Shown one piece after another: positions 53,239 through 62,474 of a DNA stretch of 64,000 nucleotides. Every line of letters starts with the position of its first letter. Position 1 is the stretch's first letter. The stretch is from positions 186,001-250,000 of the forward strand of contig NZ_FPJO01000005.1 in assembly GCF_900119365.1 (NCBI RefSeq), read 5' to 3'. The stretch comes from Streptomyces atratus. Lineage in GTDB: Bacteria > Actinomycetota > Actinomycetes > Streptomycetales > Streptomycetaceae. Made by a program: the position numbers and the translations under genes. Below the pieces are notes generated by a model. It had not been told where the DNA came from. It saw nothing but the letters and a program-made list of their open reading frames with translations, and made no database searches.

Positions 53239-53598
53239 ATGGACATTCTGGGAACCACGCTCCGCATCTGCGTCGACGACCTGGAGGCCGCGGTGGCCTT
53301 CTACGAGGACCTCACGGGCAGTTCGGCGCTCCGTTTCGAGCGCGGCGGGGTCTCGGTCGCCGCGATCAGCTGCTTCCTGCTGATGAGCGGCCCGGAGTCG
53401 GAGCTGGAGATCCTGCGCAAGGTGACGGCGACGATCGCGGTCAAGGACGCCGACGACGCGCACGCCGCCCTCACCCGCGTCGGTGCCCGGATCCTGGCGG
53501 GTCCGGTTCCGACGCCGGTCGGCCGCAATCTGATCGCCGTGCACCCGGACGGCTCGGTCTTCGAGTACGTCGACCGGACCCTGCCGTCCGGCCGGTGA
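53239..53598 (+). CDS. VOC (glyoxalase/bleomycin resistance) family protein
   Basis: 119 residues, one VOC repeat pair: LGTTLRICVDDLEAAVAFYEDLTG (first beta-alpha-beta), ESELEILRKVTATIAVKDADDAHAAL and the closing VHPDGSVFEYVDR with the usual Glu metal position. Single-domain members act as dimers and bind metals or small ligands. ATG start. Function not assigned. Confidence 0.88.
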   Translation: MDILGTTLRICVDDLEAAVAFYEDLTGSSALRFERGGVSVAAISCFLLMSGPESELEILRKVTATIAVKDADDAHAALTRVGARILAGPVPTPVGRNLIAVHPDGSVFEYVDRTLPSGR

Positions 53599-53626
53599 AG
53601 GCCGGACAGGTTCCAGGGCGGCCCCG

Positions 53627-55597
53627 TCAACTCCTCGGACGCATGCGGTAGTTGTACCTGTCGGGCAGCGGCTCGTCCGTGAGCCGGGCCCATACCTCGT
53701 CCAGGATCTCCGTGCCCTCGCGCAGGTCCGCGACCTCGAAGCCCTCGTCGAAGACGGCCCGGGCGGCGGCCCGGTCGCCCTCGGCGATCAGCAGCCGGGC
53801 CTCCAGGAGACGGAAGCGGCCGCGTTGCCGGACCGCCGGAGGCAGGGCGTCCCATACGGCCCGGACCGCTGCGGGGCGCCCGGCCGTCAGCAGCGCCTCC
53901 ATCGCCTCCCGGCCCAGCGCCGCCGTGGCCGCCGTCCAGGCCTCGCCGTCGTCGCGGCGTTCCCCGCACAGGTCCTCGAAGGCCTCGGCGTAGAGGTCGG
54001 CGGCCCGGTCCCGCTGGCGGCCCTCCTCGGCGGCGACGGCGAGACACCGCAGCAGCGGCCAGCGGGACGGGGCGAGCACCAGTCCGCGCTCCCAGCTGCG
54101 GACCGCCTGGGCACGGTCACCGGCATGCCACTGGGCGACGCCCAGGTGGTACTCGGTGAGGGGTTCGGCGGACGCCGTCTCCAGCATGTCGCGCCAGTGC
54201 GGAGAGACCAGTGAGGGGCCGGGCGGGGCGGCCAGGCACGGTTCGGGGAAGGTCCCCTGGTCCAGCAACTCCAGCCAGGGCCGCTGCTGTTCACCGAGGG
54301 TGGAGTCGGCGAACGGGGTGCCGGGAAGCTCGTACTTGCCCCGCCGGACCTCCAGCGCGCCCCAGCCCGAGCCGGTGGCGAGCGGCTCACCGGGTTCGGT
54401 GTCGGCGCAGGGGCGCCACGCGGCGTAGGCGGCCTCGACCTCGGTGCGCGGCAGCGCCTCGGCGAGCCGCTGTTCGGTCTCGGCGCGGGCCGCCGCCCAG
54501 TCCTCGCCGTGCACGGTGAGGGGGTCGGCGGACAGCGGCCCGTACGACTCCAGCCAGCTGAACTCGGCACCCGGTTCGAGGGGGACGTGCTCCAGCTGGG
54601 TGCGGGCGAGTCCGGCCTGGATCTCGGCGTACCCGACGGTGCCGGGCTCGGTGAGCCACTCCTGCCAGCGCCGCCCGCCCGCGCCGCTGCCCCAGAGGAA
54701 CAGCTTGCGGCCGCGCAGCAGATCGGTCGAGGTCTGGACGAGCCCGCGGCCGTCCTCGTCGAGCGAGGCTATCCAGCGGCGGGCGCCGTCGGGCACCTCG
54801 TAGAAGTAGTCGGCGGGGAAGTCGCCGTGCAGCGGGTACGTACGGTCGACGGAGCCGGACACGGGGACCGGGACCCGGGTCAGGGTCCGCTCGTACCCGA
54901 AGTGCCATGCCTCGTCGGCGGGGGCCAGGACGCGGGTGCGTTCACCTTCGGGCACGGCGATGTTGGACCACCAGTACACGGGCGCGGTGTGCTCGTGCGG
55001 ATTGCGGATCCGTACGCCGACGTGCAGGAAGTCGGACTCCTCGGGCAGCCACAGGTCCACCTGGAACGGCAGGTCGCGCAGCCGCTCCCACTCCCAGAGG
55101 CGGACCATCTCGCCCCCGTCGGGCGCGGGGACGCGGGCCGCGTGGAGCGGGGCGCAGGACAGTGTGGTGTGGCCGGTGGCGCCGATGTTCCACTCGATGC
55201 CGCCGGAGAACCAGGCCCCGTTGAGCGCAAAGTCGGCGGGCTGCAGAACGGGGTTGCGGTAGAGGAGTTCGCGGCCGGTCGGCTTGTGGTGGAGGGAGTG
55301 GATGCGGCCGCCGAGCCCGGGCAGGACGGTGGCCCGCAGCCGGTCGTTCTCGATGACGATCGCGTCGAGTCCGGCGGGGGTGCGCTCGCGCCCGTAACCG
55401 TCGAGGACGCGCACCGGCAGCACGGCGGTCAGTGGCCGATAGCCGATCTGGCGTGCCATGTCATGTGGCAGTGCGGCCCTGTCGCGTTCGCCGAGCACAT
55501 GCATCTCGTCGAGCGGCCGCAGCGCGGGCAGCGGATTCTCCGGGCCCAGCGGCGCGGCGGGCAGATTCAGTACGGCACGTCGTACGGTCGTGGCCAA
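53627..55597 (-). CDS. DUF5107 domain protein with C-terminal TPR-like region
   Basis: 656 residues from a TTG start at 55597 (GAGG 5 bases before). N-terminal 20-340: galactose-mutarotase-like beta sandwich typical for DUF5107 (GLDAIVIENDRLRATVLPGLGGRIHSLHHKPTGRELLYRNPV, SGGIEWNIGATGHT, VPEGERTRVLAPADEAWHFGYE), then a linker and an alpha-helical repeat region (about 470-650: TEYHLGVAQWHAGDRAQAVRSWERGLVLAPSRWPLLRCLAVAA) like TPRs. Cytoplasmic, probably acting on glycans or glycosides; no enzyme activity assigned. Confidence 0.88.
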   Translation of the reverse strand: MATTVRRAVLNLPAAPLGPENPLPALRPLDEMHVLGERDRAALPHDMARQIGYRPLTAVLPVRVLDGYGRERTPAGLDAIVIENDRLRATVLPGLGGRIHSLHHKPTGRELLYRNPVLQPADFALNGAWFSGGIEWNIGATGHTTLSCAPLHAARVPAPDGGEMVRLWEWERLRDLPFQVDLWLPEESDFLHVGVRIRNPHEHTAPVYWWSNIAVPEGERTRVLAPADEAWHFGYERTLTRVPVPVSGSVDRTYPLHGDFPADYFYEVPDGARRWIASLDEDGRGLVQTSTDLLRGRKLFLWGSGAGGRRWQEWLTEPGTVGYAEIQAGLARTQLEHVPLEPGAEFSWLESYGPLSADPLTVHGEDWAAARAETEQRLAEALPRTEVEAAYAAWRPCADTEPGEPLATGSGWGALEVRRGKYELPGTPFADSTLGEQQRPWLELLDQGTFPEPCLAAPPGPSLVSPHWRDMLETASAEPLTEYHLGVAQWHAGDRAQAVRSWERGLVLAPSRWPLLRCLAVAAEEGRQRDRAADLYAEAFEDLCGERRDDGEAWTAATAALGREAMEALLTAGRPAAVRAVWDALPPAVRQRGRFRLLEARLLIAEGDRAAARAVFDEGFEVADLREGTEILDEVWARLTDEPLPDRYNYRMRPRS

Positions 55598-55826
55598 GGC
55601 AACCTCGCTCCCTCGCACGGGCCGCCGCAGGTCCGGGCGCCCCCGATGACCATGGAACACGCTGGACACCGCCCGGGCCAGGGCCGTCGCCGTCAGACTT
55701 CGGCAAAGACCACGAGGGCACCCGAAAATTCGGGTGCGCCCCTTCCGTACCGCCGTAGCCTTGGCCCCGAAAGTTCTTGAGCGGTGCACGATGCGGCCGC
55801 ACGAACGGAACGCGGAGCGGAACACG

Positions 55827-56180
55827 ATGAGCACGCAGCACACCTACCGAGTGATCGTGCGCGGCACCTGGGACGGCCTGACGGACGGTGCCCGCGCCCG
55901 GCTGCTGTCCGAGGTGGACGAACACGGCCTGAGCGCGATGGAGTTCACCGAGGAGGGCTCGCTCGCGTACGACCGTGTGCTCAAGCACTTCAGCTTCCGG
56001 TACGTGGTCGTCTCCGACGCCGACGACGGCGAGGAGATGGCGGGTGCGATCGCCGAGGACCGCGCGGAGACCTACCTCGACGAGCGGGGATACGGCCATG
56101 GCGCGCTGCGGTCCACGGCGACGGACATGGACACGATGAAGATCAATTACAAGGGGAGGCGCGGCTCGGGGGCGGCGTAG
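55827..56180 (+). CDS. DUF6204 family protein
   Basis: 117 residues, ATG start (MSTQHTYRVIVRGTWDGL). The pattern YRVIVRGTWDGLTDGARARLL, FTEEGSLAYDRVLKHFSFRYVV and the closing MDTMKI matches the small actinobacterial DUF6204 family. No known function. A short gap follows before the epimerase remnant. Confidence 0.85.
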   Translation: MSTQHTYRVIVRGTWDGLTDGARARLLSEVDEHGLSAMEFTEEGSLAYDRVLKHFSFRYVVVSDADDGEEMAGAIAEDRAETYLDERGYGHGALRSTATDMDTMKINYKGRRGSGAA

Positions 56181-56360
56181 CGGGTGTGACGCGGTGAGCG
56201 CCTCTCGACGTGGCGGAAACAGCCTGGCCGGAATGGACCGCCACACGGCACGAACGCCTGCCGTTCACTGGGTGGAAGTGGTACGGCGGACGAGAGGTGT
56301 TCACAGTGCGGCCAACCCCGAGGGGCCTGATATTCATGGCCGGGACCGGCCTCGCGGCCC

Positions 56361-57017
56361 TTGCCGCGGCGGGCGCTCCTGGCCGGGCTCGAAGCGGCGG
56401 CCGAGCACCGCACCCGCCCGCGACGGCCGGGCGGCCTCGTCTGGCGCGGGGCGGCGACCCCGCTCGGCGAACACCTCGCGCGCAGGCCGGCCGACCGGCA
56501 CGAGCGGTCCGCCGCCGTGATCGATCCGACGCGGCTCCAGGGCGCCGAACGGGAGGTGACGGTCCATCCGCAGGGTGCCCCGGCCCCGTACCGCCTGCGC
56601 GTGGGTGAGCTGTACGGCCCCGGCTGCACACGCCGCACGCCGATCGGCCGCATGGTGTGGGATGCGCTGCGCAGCCACCCGGTCGCAGCCGAGGGCGACC
56701 CGGACGCCGAGGTGGGGCCCGTGTACGTGAACGACCTCGCCGACGCGATCGAGGCGGTGCTGCGTGCCCGGCCGGAGAACCACGACATCGCGGTCGCCGC
56801 CGAGAAACCGTGCACGGCCGCCGAACTGGCGCAGGCCGTGCACGGCGCCGTACGGCCCGTGCCGGTGCGGGCGGTGCCGGACGCCGAGCCCGGGTGGCAC
56901 ACCCCGGCCGGCACTGTGCGGCCACCCGGCTGGACGCCCGCGACGGGCCTGGCTCGTGGGCTGCACTCCTTCGCCCAGTGGCTCGCCTACGAGGGAGTGC
57001 TGCTCGAATCGGGCTGA
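56361..57017 (+). pseudogene. Remnant of an NAD-dependent epimerase/dehydratase (C-terminal half)
   Basis: The frame has TTG-start character only (LPRRALLAGLEAA) and lacks the N-terminal Rossmann GxxGxxG strand. What remains is the substrate-binding half of an extended SDR: YRLRVGELYGPGCTRRTPIGRMVWDAL (corresponding to the R-x-x-N-x-Y/GPG block), VGPVYVNDLADAIEAVLRA (the V-x-V-x-D-L block) and a final W-x-x block LHSFAQWLAYEGVL. About 150 N-terminal residues, including the cofactor site and Tyr-Lys pair, are missing. Upstream (56181-56360) the reading frames are damaged. Called a pseudogene. Confidence 0.6.
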
Positions 57018-57047
57018 CCGTCACCCGACGGTCCGTCGGCGGCCCGC

Positions 57048-58895
57048 TCAGCCGAGGATCAGCTCGGGTTCGTACAGGTCCAGCCACGTGGCGAGGTCCA
57101 GGGTGCGTTCCAGGCCCCGGCGGGACGCCGAGGTGATCCGGGGCGCTTCGTGGTCGGCCGCCCTGCGGAGCCGGTCGCGGTCGACGAGGTCGAACACGCG
57201 GTGGTCCGGACGGGCGAGCAGCTCGCGGGCGTACTCCTGCAGGGCCATGGCGTACTTGGGGTCCTGAGTCGACGGGTAGGGGCTCTTGGTCCTGTCGTAC
57301 ACCGACCGGGGCAGCACATCGGCGGTGGCCTCGCGCAGCAGGCTCTTCTCCCTTCCGTCGAAGGACTTGAGGGCCCAGGGCGCGTTGTAGACGTACTCGA
57401 CGAGCCGGTGGTCGCAGAACGGCACCCGGACCTCCAGGCCGACCGCCATGCTCGCCCGGTCCTTGCGGTCGAGCAGGACGCGCACGAACCGGGTCAGGTG
57501 GAGGTGGCAGATCTTGCGCATGCGGTACTCGAAGTCGCTCTCGCCGGTGAGCCGTTCGATGCCGGCGACAGCGGCTTCGTAGCTGTGGCGGACGTAGCCC
57601 TCCAGGTCGAGGGCGCGGCCGAGGTCGTCGCGGAGCACGTCCGAGTCCTCGCCGAAGTGCTCGGCCATCCGCACCAGCCAGGGGAAGGTGTCGGCGCTGC
57701 GGGCCCGCTCGTCGAAGAACTGGAGGTAGCCGCCGAAGACCTCGTCGGCGGATTCGCCGGACAGTGCGACGGTCGAGTGCTCGCGGATGGCCCGGAAGAG
57801 CAGATAGAGCGAGGCGTCCATGTCGCCGAAGCCCATGGGCAGGTCCCGGGCCCGGATCATCCGGGCCCGTACCTCCGGGTCGGCGAGGGTGTCGGGGTCG
57901 AGCACGATGTCCCGGTGGAGCGTGCCCGCCTGCTGGGCCACGTCGTGCACGAACGGGGTGTCGGGGGTGGTGCGCAGTTCGTCGGCGACGAAGTTCTCGG
58001 TGCGTCCCACGAAGTCGACGGCGAAGGTGCGGACCTTCTCGCCGCTCTCGGCGAGCTGCCGGGCGGCGAGCGCGGTGACGGCCGACGAGTCGAGTCCGCC
58101 GGAGAGCAGGACGCAGCGGGGTACGTCGGAGACCAGTTGGCGGCGCACGATGTCGTCGAGCAGCGACCGTACGGTGGCGATCGAGGTGTCGCGGTCGTCG
58201 GTGTGCGGGCGGGTCTCCAGCCGCCAGTAGACATGCCGGCGCAGGCCGCCGCGGTCCACGGTGACGACCGTGCCGGGCTCCACCTCGTGCATGCCGTCCC
58301 ACACGGCGTGGCCGGGGGTCTTGACCACGGTGAAGAGCTCCCGCAGCCCGTCGAGGGTCACCCGGGGCCGGGCCAGCGGATTGGCGAGGACGGCCTTGGG
58401 CTCCGAGCCGAAGAGCACACCGTCGGAGGTCGGCCAGTAGTAGAAGGGCTTGACGCCCATCCGGTCGCGGATCATGACGAGCCGGTCGTGGCGGCCGTCC
58501 CAGATCGCGAAGGCGTACATGCCGTTGAGCCGCTCGGCGAGGGCCTCGCCCCACTCCAGATAGCCGCGCAGCACCACCTCGGTGTCCGAGTCGGTGGTGA
58601 ACCGGTGCCCGCGAGCGGTCAGTTCGTCGCGGAGTTCGGTGAAGTTGTACGCCTCACCGGAGTAGACGAGCGCGACCGCCCCCTCCGGTGTGTCGACGGT
58701 CATCGGCTGGCGCCCGCCGGGCAGGTCGATGATCGCGAGCCGCCGGTGTCCCAGCGAGGCGTGAGCGGCGGTCCAGGTCCCCCGGTCGTCGGGTCCCCTG
58801 CAGGACATGGTCTGCGTCATCGCGTCCAGTTTCGCGACCTCCTCGGCCGCCCGCAGATCGCGGTCGAAGGAGACCCAGCCGGTGATGCCACACAT
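57048..58895 (-). CDS. asnB: Asparagine synthetase (glutamine-hydrolysing)
   Basis: 615 residues, ATG start giving MCGITGWVSF, so the N-terminal Cys2 nucleophile of the glutaminase is exposed after Met removal. The glutaminase domain (2 to about 200) has GHRRLAIIDLPGG and YSGEAYNF; the synthetase domain has the PPi loop VLLSGGLDSSAVTAL and ALSGESADEVFGGYLQF. It makes asparagine from aspartate, glutamine and ATP. Streptomycetes have several such genes, and some belong to special pathways; here there is no clear partner. Next to a large 451-base intergenic region. Confidence 0.95.
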   Translation of the reverse strand: MCGITGWVSFDRDLRAAEEVAKLDAMTQTMSCRGPDDRGTWTAAHASLGHRRLAIIDLPGGRQPMTVDTPEGAVALVYSGEAYNFTELRDELTARGHRFTTDSDTEVVLRGYLEWGEALAERLNGMYAFAIWDGRHDRLVMIRDRMGVKPFYYWPTSDGVLFGSEPKAVLANPLARPRVTLDGLRELFTVVKTPGHAVWDGMHEVEPGTVVTVDRGGLRRHVYWRLETRPHTDDRDTSIATVRSLLDDIVRRQLVSDVPRCVLLSGGLDSSAVTALAARQLAESGEKVRTFAVDFVGRTENFVADELRTTPDTPFVHDVAQQAGTLHRDIVLDPDTLADPEVRARMIRARDLPMGFGDMDASLYLLFRAIREHSTVALSGESADEVFGGYLQFFDERARSADTFPWLVRMAEHFGEDSDVLRDDLGRALDLEGYVRHSYEAAVAGIERLTGESDFEYRMRKICHLHLTRFVRVLLDRKDRASMAVGLEVRVPFCDHRLVEYVYNAPWALKSFDGREKSLLREATADVLPRSVYDRTKSPYPSTQDPKYAMALQEYARELLARPDHRVFDLVDRDRLRRAADHEAPRITSASRRGLERTLDLATWLDLYEPELILG

Positions 58896-59346
58896 GTGCG
58901 TCCTCCCGATCCGGTCCCACCCGGGAAAGCCTCGTACGCACGGTGCCGCCCGCACCATCCGGGCGGTGTGCCGGAGGCGAAGCCCGACAGAACCAGTTGT
59001 AACTAACATCTATATTACGAGCGTCCACCTGGGATTGCGTACGGTCAACACGACCGTTACGTGGGCGCAGGCGCGCCCCTGTCACTTTCGGCCGCGCCCT
59101 TCCGCTTCCTGTACGCGGTGCCGCGCCCCCGATCCCTTGTGGGAGCGGCTCGTGGGCCCGGCAAGGATCGCGAATCGGCCATCGGTAAAGACTTGCTCAA
59201 CCCGGGGTCGGCCGGTGGAGTGGACCGGTCCGGGCGGCAGCCGGTACGGGGCCGCCCGATAGGCTGGTCGCGACCCTGTTCGCGTCGGTGACCTGCGGTT
59301 TCCTGGGGGGCCCGCCCCGGGAAACCGGCCGACCGGCTGATCCGGA
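58896..59346. other. 451-base intergenic region between asnB and the broken nitrilase gene
   Basis: No gene seen. 58992-59021 is AT-rich (AACTAACATCTATATTACGA at 59000-59019) and is the probable promoter zone of asnB. ACGGTC/GACCGT at 59041-59056 is a small inverted repeat and may be an operator. The rest is GC-rich and unremarkable. Confidence 0.5.
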
Positions 59347-60086
59347 GTGCCCGTGCCCGTACCGCTCGCCGTCGCCGTCGCCCAGCCCTCCTGCGTCCCC
59401 CTCGACGTCGCCGCCAACGCCGCGGCCCACGCGGAGGCGGTTCGGCGTTCGGGGGCCCGGCTGGTCGTCTTCCCGGAGCTCTCACTCACCGGCCACGACC
59501 TCGCCGCCGAGGCCGTGTCCCCCGACGACCCCCGGCTGCGCCCGCTCGTCGCGGCCTGCCGCGAGGCGGGGCGACGGCGCTGGCCGGGGCGCCGGTGCGC
59601 GCCGCGGACGGGCGCGAGTACCTCGCCACCCTGGCCGTAACGGGACAGGGCGCGCGATGCGTGTACGGCAAGATGTGGCTGCACGGCGCGGAGTCCGACC
59701 GGTTCACCCCCGGCGAGAAGCCGCAGGTCCTGGTGGTCGACGGTCGTCGGCTGGGGCTCGCGGTCTGCTACGACGCCGCGGTCCCCCAGCACGCCGCCGA
59801 CACCGCGGCGCTGGGTATCGACGCCTATGTGGCGAGCACTCTCTACGGCCCCGGACCCGAGCAGGCCGTCCGCCGCGACGGGCACATGAGCCGGGCGGCT
59901 CTCACCCATGGCGTGTGGGCGGTGCTGGCCACTTCGGCGGGCCCGAGCGGAACGCACGACCGGACATCGGGCGGCTCCGGCATCTGGGCGCCGGACGGAA
60001 CCGCGGTCGTGCAGGCCGGGCCCGAGGCCGGCGCCGTGGTGTCCGCGGCGGTGGGCGGGGCCCGGCCCGTGCCCGGGGCCTCCTAG
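59347..60086 (+). pseudogene. Carbon-nitrogen hydrolase (nitrilase superfamily) with a frameshift
   Basis: GTG start at 59347 gives VAVAQPSCVPLDVAANAAAH and the Glu of the catalytic triad in LVVFPELSLTGHDL. Near 59567-59575 the frame must slip by one base: the continuing frame reads LAGAPVRAADGREYLATL, then Lys in CVYGKMWLHGAE and Cys in LGLAVCYDAAVP. All three triad residues are conserved across the two frames, so the lesion is recent (a one-base loss is enough) or a sequencing error. Intact length would be about 247 residues, a normal size. Its end overlaps the convergent GNAT gene by 4 bases. Confidence 0.8.
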
Positions 60087-60646
60087 ACGTTCTCGCCGGT
60101 CATCTCGGCGGTGACGGCCCACCGCTCGTGGTCGCGCCAGGCTCCGTCGATGAAGAGGAAGTCCGGTGAGAAGCCTTCGAGGCGGAAGCCGGCCCGGCGG
60201 ACGAGGGCCAGTGAACCCTCGTTTCCGGGCTGGATGTTGGCTTCGAGGCGGTGCAGACCGAGCGGCCCGAAGGCGTACCGCCGGACGAGGTCGAGACCTT
60301 CGCCCATCAGGCCGCGTCCTGCCGCGTGGGCGAAGGCCCCGTATCCGAGCGCACCGCAGCGGAAGGCTCCGGCGACAATGTTGTTGATGTTGATGAACCC
60401 CGCGATTCCGCCGGCGGGTCCGCTCCCGTCGCCGCGTTCGCAGACGAGGAAGCCCGCCCTCGTGGGGTCCTCGATCAGCCGGCCCGCGTAGGCGGCGTAC
60501 GCGCGGATGTCGTCGGGCGGGAAGAGCCAGGGACGGTGCAGGTCCCGGCTCTCCCGCGCCCGGGTGGTGAACTCCTCGGCATCGGCCTGCGTGAAGGGGC
60601 GGATCGCCGTGCGCCGTCCCTCGGCCAGATAGTCGCTTTCAGGCAT
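60083..60646 (-). CDS. GNAT family N-acetyltransferase (RimJ-like)
   Basis: 187 residues. The N-terminal RTAIRPFTQADAEEFTTRARES, the central AGFININNIVAGAFRCGALGYGAF block, the acetyl-CoA loop region AAGRGLMGEGLDLVRRYAF, and GLHRLEANIQPGNEGSLALVRRAGF, which is the characteristic N-x-x-S block, place it with ribosomal-protein-alanine acetyltransferase-like GNATs. It acetylates an amino group; target unknown. ATG start, single gene. Confidence 0.93.
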   Translation of the reverse strand: MPESDYLAEGRRTAIRPFTQADAEEFTTRARESRDLHRPWLFPPDDIRAYAAYAGRLIEDPTRAGFLVCERGDGSGPAGGIAGFININNIVAGAFRCGALGYGAFAHAAGRGLMGEGLDLVRRYAFGPLGLHRLEANIQPGNEGSLALVRRAGFRLEGFSPDFLFIDGAWRDHERWAVTAEMTGENV

Positions 60647-60655
60647 CCGGCAACC

Positions 60656-61390
60656 CTAACGACCTCGCCCACGATTGGCAGTGGGAGAAGGAGCGGTGTC
60701 CGGGGCGAGCATCGCGGCGGTCCGGTCGGCCGGGTAGCAGCCGGAGTTGAGCAGCCGGATGGTGTCGCAGGCCCGGGACGCGAAGTGGAGGCAGGTGAGG
60801 TTGTTGAACCGGGACGGGTCGAGGCTCGCGTTCAGGACCGTCTGCCCCTCCCCCATCAGGTAGAAGCCATTGGTCCACTGCCACTTGAAGACCCCGGCGG
60901 TGTCGGACGAAACACCCTTGCGCGTACCGGCGTTGTTCGGGGCGAGCGCGTACGCCAGGTCGTTCCAGGTGATCAGCGGTACGAGGGCGTCGACGCGCCG
61001 GTCGACGGCCGCGGTGGCCATCTGGACGGCACCGCCGTACGATCCGCCGATCATGCCGACCGTGGGGTCGCCGCTGCCGTCCCGGGTGACGTAGTCGGCC
61101 TTGGTGCCGTCGTCGGCGGCGCGGGTCCCGGCGAGTACGGCGGGAGCCGGGTGCTGTGCGTCGACCCCGGCGGGGCGGTACAGATCGGCGTCGACGGTGC
61201 AGGAGCGGCCGCCCGCCTGGACGGTGAACTTCAGCGGGGTGACGGTGTACGGGGACTGCTCGGCCGCGGTCGCCCGTGCCGCACCGGTGAGGACCAGCGG
61301 TGCGGCGAGCGCGGCTCCGGCCACATAGGCGGCCGACTTCCGGGAGAACGTCCGATAGCCGGACCGGGGGCGGGAAACAGCACGCGACAC
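60656..61390 (-). pseudogene. Secreted alpha/beta hydrolase (X-Pro dipeptidyl-peptidase-like), internally deleted and truncated
   Basis: GTG at 61390 has GGAGG 5 bases upstream. It begins with a signal peptide (SRKSAAYVAGAALAAPLVLTG) and the family start YTVTPLKFTVQAGGRSCTVDADLYRPAG. The next expected segment, about 60 residues, is missing in frame (PAPAVLA joins directly to GTRAADDGTKADYV). The nucleophile block GMIGGSYGGAVQMA is intact, but the sequence ends a little past DTIRLLNSGCYPADRTAAML with a foreign tail, so the last half including the acid and His is lost. A non-functional remnant of a protein that would be about 550 residues or more. Confidence 0.7.
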
Positions 61391-61413
61391 GAGGACCTCC
61401 ACACCGAGAGCGC

Positions 61414-61429
61414 CTTACCGACCGGTAAG
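61414..61429. promoter_or_regulatory. TetR-type operator upstream of the hydrolase remnant
   Basis: CTTACCGACCGGTAAG is an inverted repeat with 7-base arms and a 2-base centre, 24 bases upstream of the GTG start. This is a form typical of TetR-family operators; no TetR gene lies within the window, so the regulator is unknown. Confidence 0.55.
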
Positions 61430-61450
61430 TAATGAGCCGCGCTCATGCTG

Positions 61451-61462
61451 TGACACGTGTCA
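61451..61462. promoter_or_regulatory. Perfect palindrome TGACACGTGTCA
   Basis: A perfect 12-base palindrome between the hydrolase remnant and the LD-carboxypeptidase gene. Possibly a further operator of the remnant's promoter. Confidence 0.4.
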
Positions 61463-61529
61463 TAGTGCTGTCAACGATCGGGACGGCATTCCCTGAACGA
61501 TGCTCAACTTCTTTACGATTCAACGCCGT

Positions 61530-62474
61530 TCAGCTCAGTGCGGGCACCTCGACAGTAAGCGTGGCGGGGCCGCCGTCGGCCGGGGCGTCCAGGACGGCGG
61601 GCACACCGAGTGGAATCGTCAGCGCCGTCGGTCCGTGCCCGAAGCCCAGCTCCTCCACCACGGGCACGCCCAGCGGGCCGAGCCGGTCGGCGAGCACCGC
61701 CCGGACCTCCTCGTACGGGCCACACCCCGCCCAGGAGCCGCAGGCCACCCCGGCTACGCCGTCGAGCGCACCGGCCCGCAGCAGCTGGGTGAGGATGCGG
61801 TCGATGCTGTACGGGTCCTCGGTGGTGTCCTCGATCACCAGCAGCCCGCCCCGGGCCGAGGTCCGGACGTGCGGGGTGCCGAGTTCGGCGGCGAGCAGGC
61901 TCACACAGCCGCCGTAGGTGATCCCGCGGGCCCGGCCGGGGACCAGCACCCGCGCGGTCGGCAGGCCGAGGGTCCGTACCGAGTCGGGCTCGAACAGGGT
62001 GGCCCGCAGGGACTCCTGGGTGTCCGGGTCCTTGAGGAAGGTCTCGGTGCCGGCCATCGGTCCGTGCAGGGTGGCGAGCCCCATGCGCTGCGCGAACGCC
62101 TCGTGGAGGACGGTGATGTCGCTGTAGCCGATGAACACCTTGGGCCCCGCCGCGCGCATCGCCCCCCAGTCGACCAGGTCGACCATCCGGTGCACGCCGT
62201 ATCCGCCGCGGGCGCAGATCACCGCGTCCACGGCCGGATCGCACCAGGCTTCCTGAAGATCCCTGGCCCGCGCCTCGTCGGTGCCGGCGAGGTAGTCCAG
62301 CTCGGGGTGGACCTCGCGCGCGTGCGGTGCCTCGACGGGCTCCAGGCCCCAGCCGCGCAGTACGTCCAGGCCCGCCTCCAGCCGGTCGGCGGGCACCGGG
62401 CCGCTCGGTGACACGACGGCGATCCTGGCTCCCGGGCGCAGCCGGGCCGGGCGGGTCAGCGGTACGAGGGTCAC
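61530..62474 (-). CDS. LD-carboxypeptidase (peptidase family S66)
   Basis: 314 residues, GTG start overlapping the stop of the S9 peptidase gene by 4 bases. The nucleophile Ser is in VFIGYSDITVL; further family blocks are ARGGYGVHRMVDLVDW, GITYGGCVSLLAAELGTPH and LVIEDTTEDPYSIDRIL with Glu. S66 enzymes trim L,D bonds in peptidoglycan tetrapeptides or inactivate peptide antibiotics such as microcin C. The coupled prolyl oligopeptidase suggests peptide turnover. No membrane segment. Confidence 0.92.
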   Translation of the reverse strand: MTLVPLTRPARLRPGARIAVVSPSGPVPADRLEAGLDVLRGWGLEPVEAPHAREVHPELDYLAGTDEARARDLQEAWCDPAVDAVICARGGYGVHRMVDLVDWGAMRAAGPKVFIGYSDITVLHEAFAQRMGLATLHGPMAGTETFLKDPDTQESLRATLFEPDSVRTLGLPTARVLVPGRARGITYGGCVSLLAAELGTPHVRTSARGGLLVIEDTTEDPYSIDRILTQLLRAGALDGVAGVACGSWAGCGPYEEVRAVLADRLGPLGVPVVEELGFGHGPTALTIPLGVPAVLDAPADGGPATLTVEVPALS

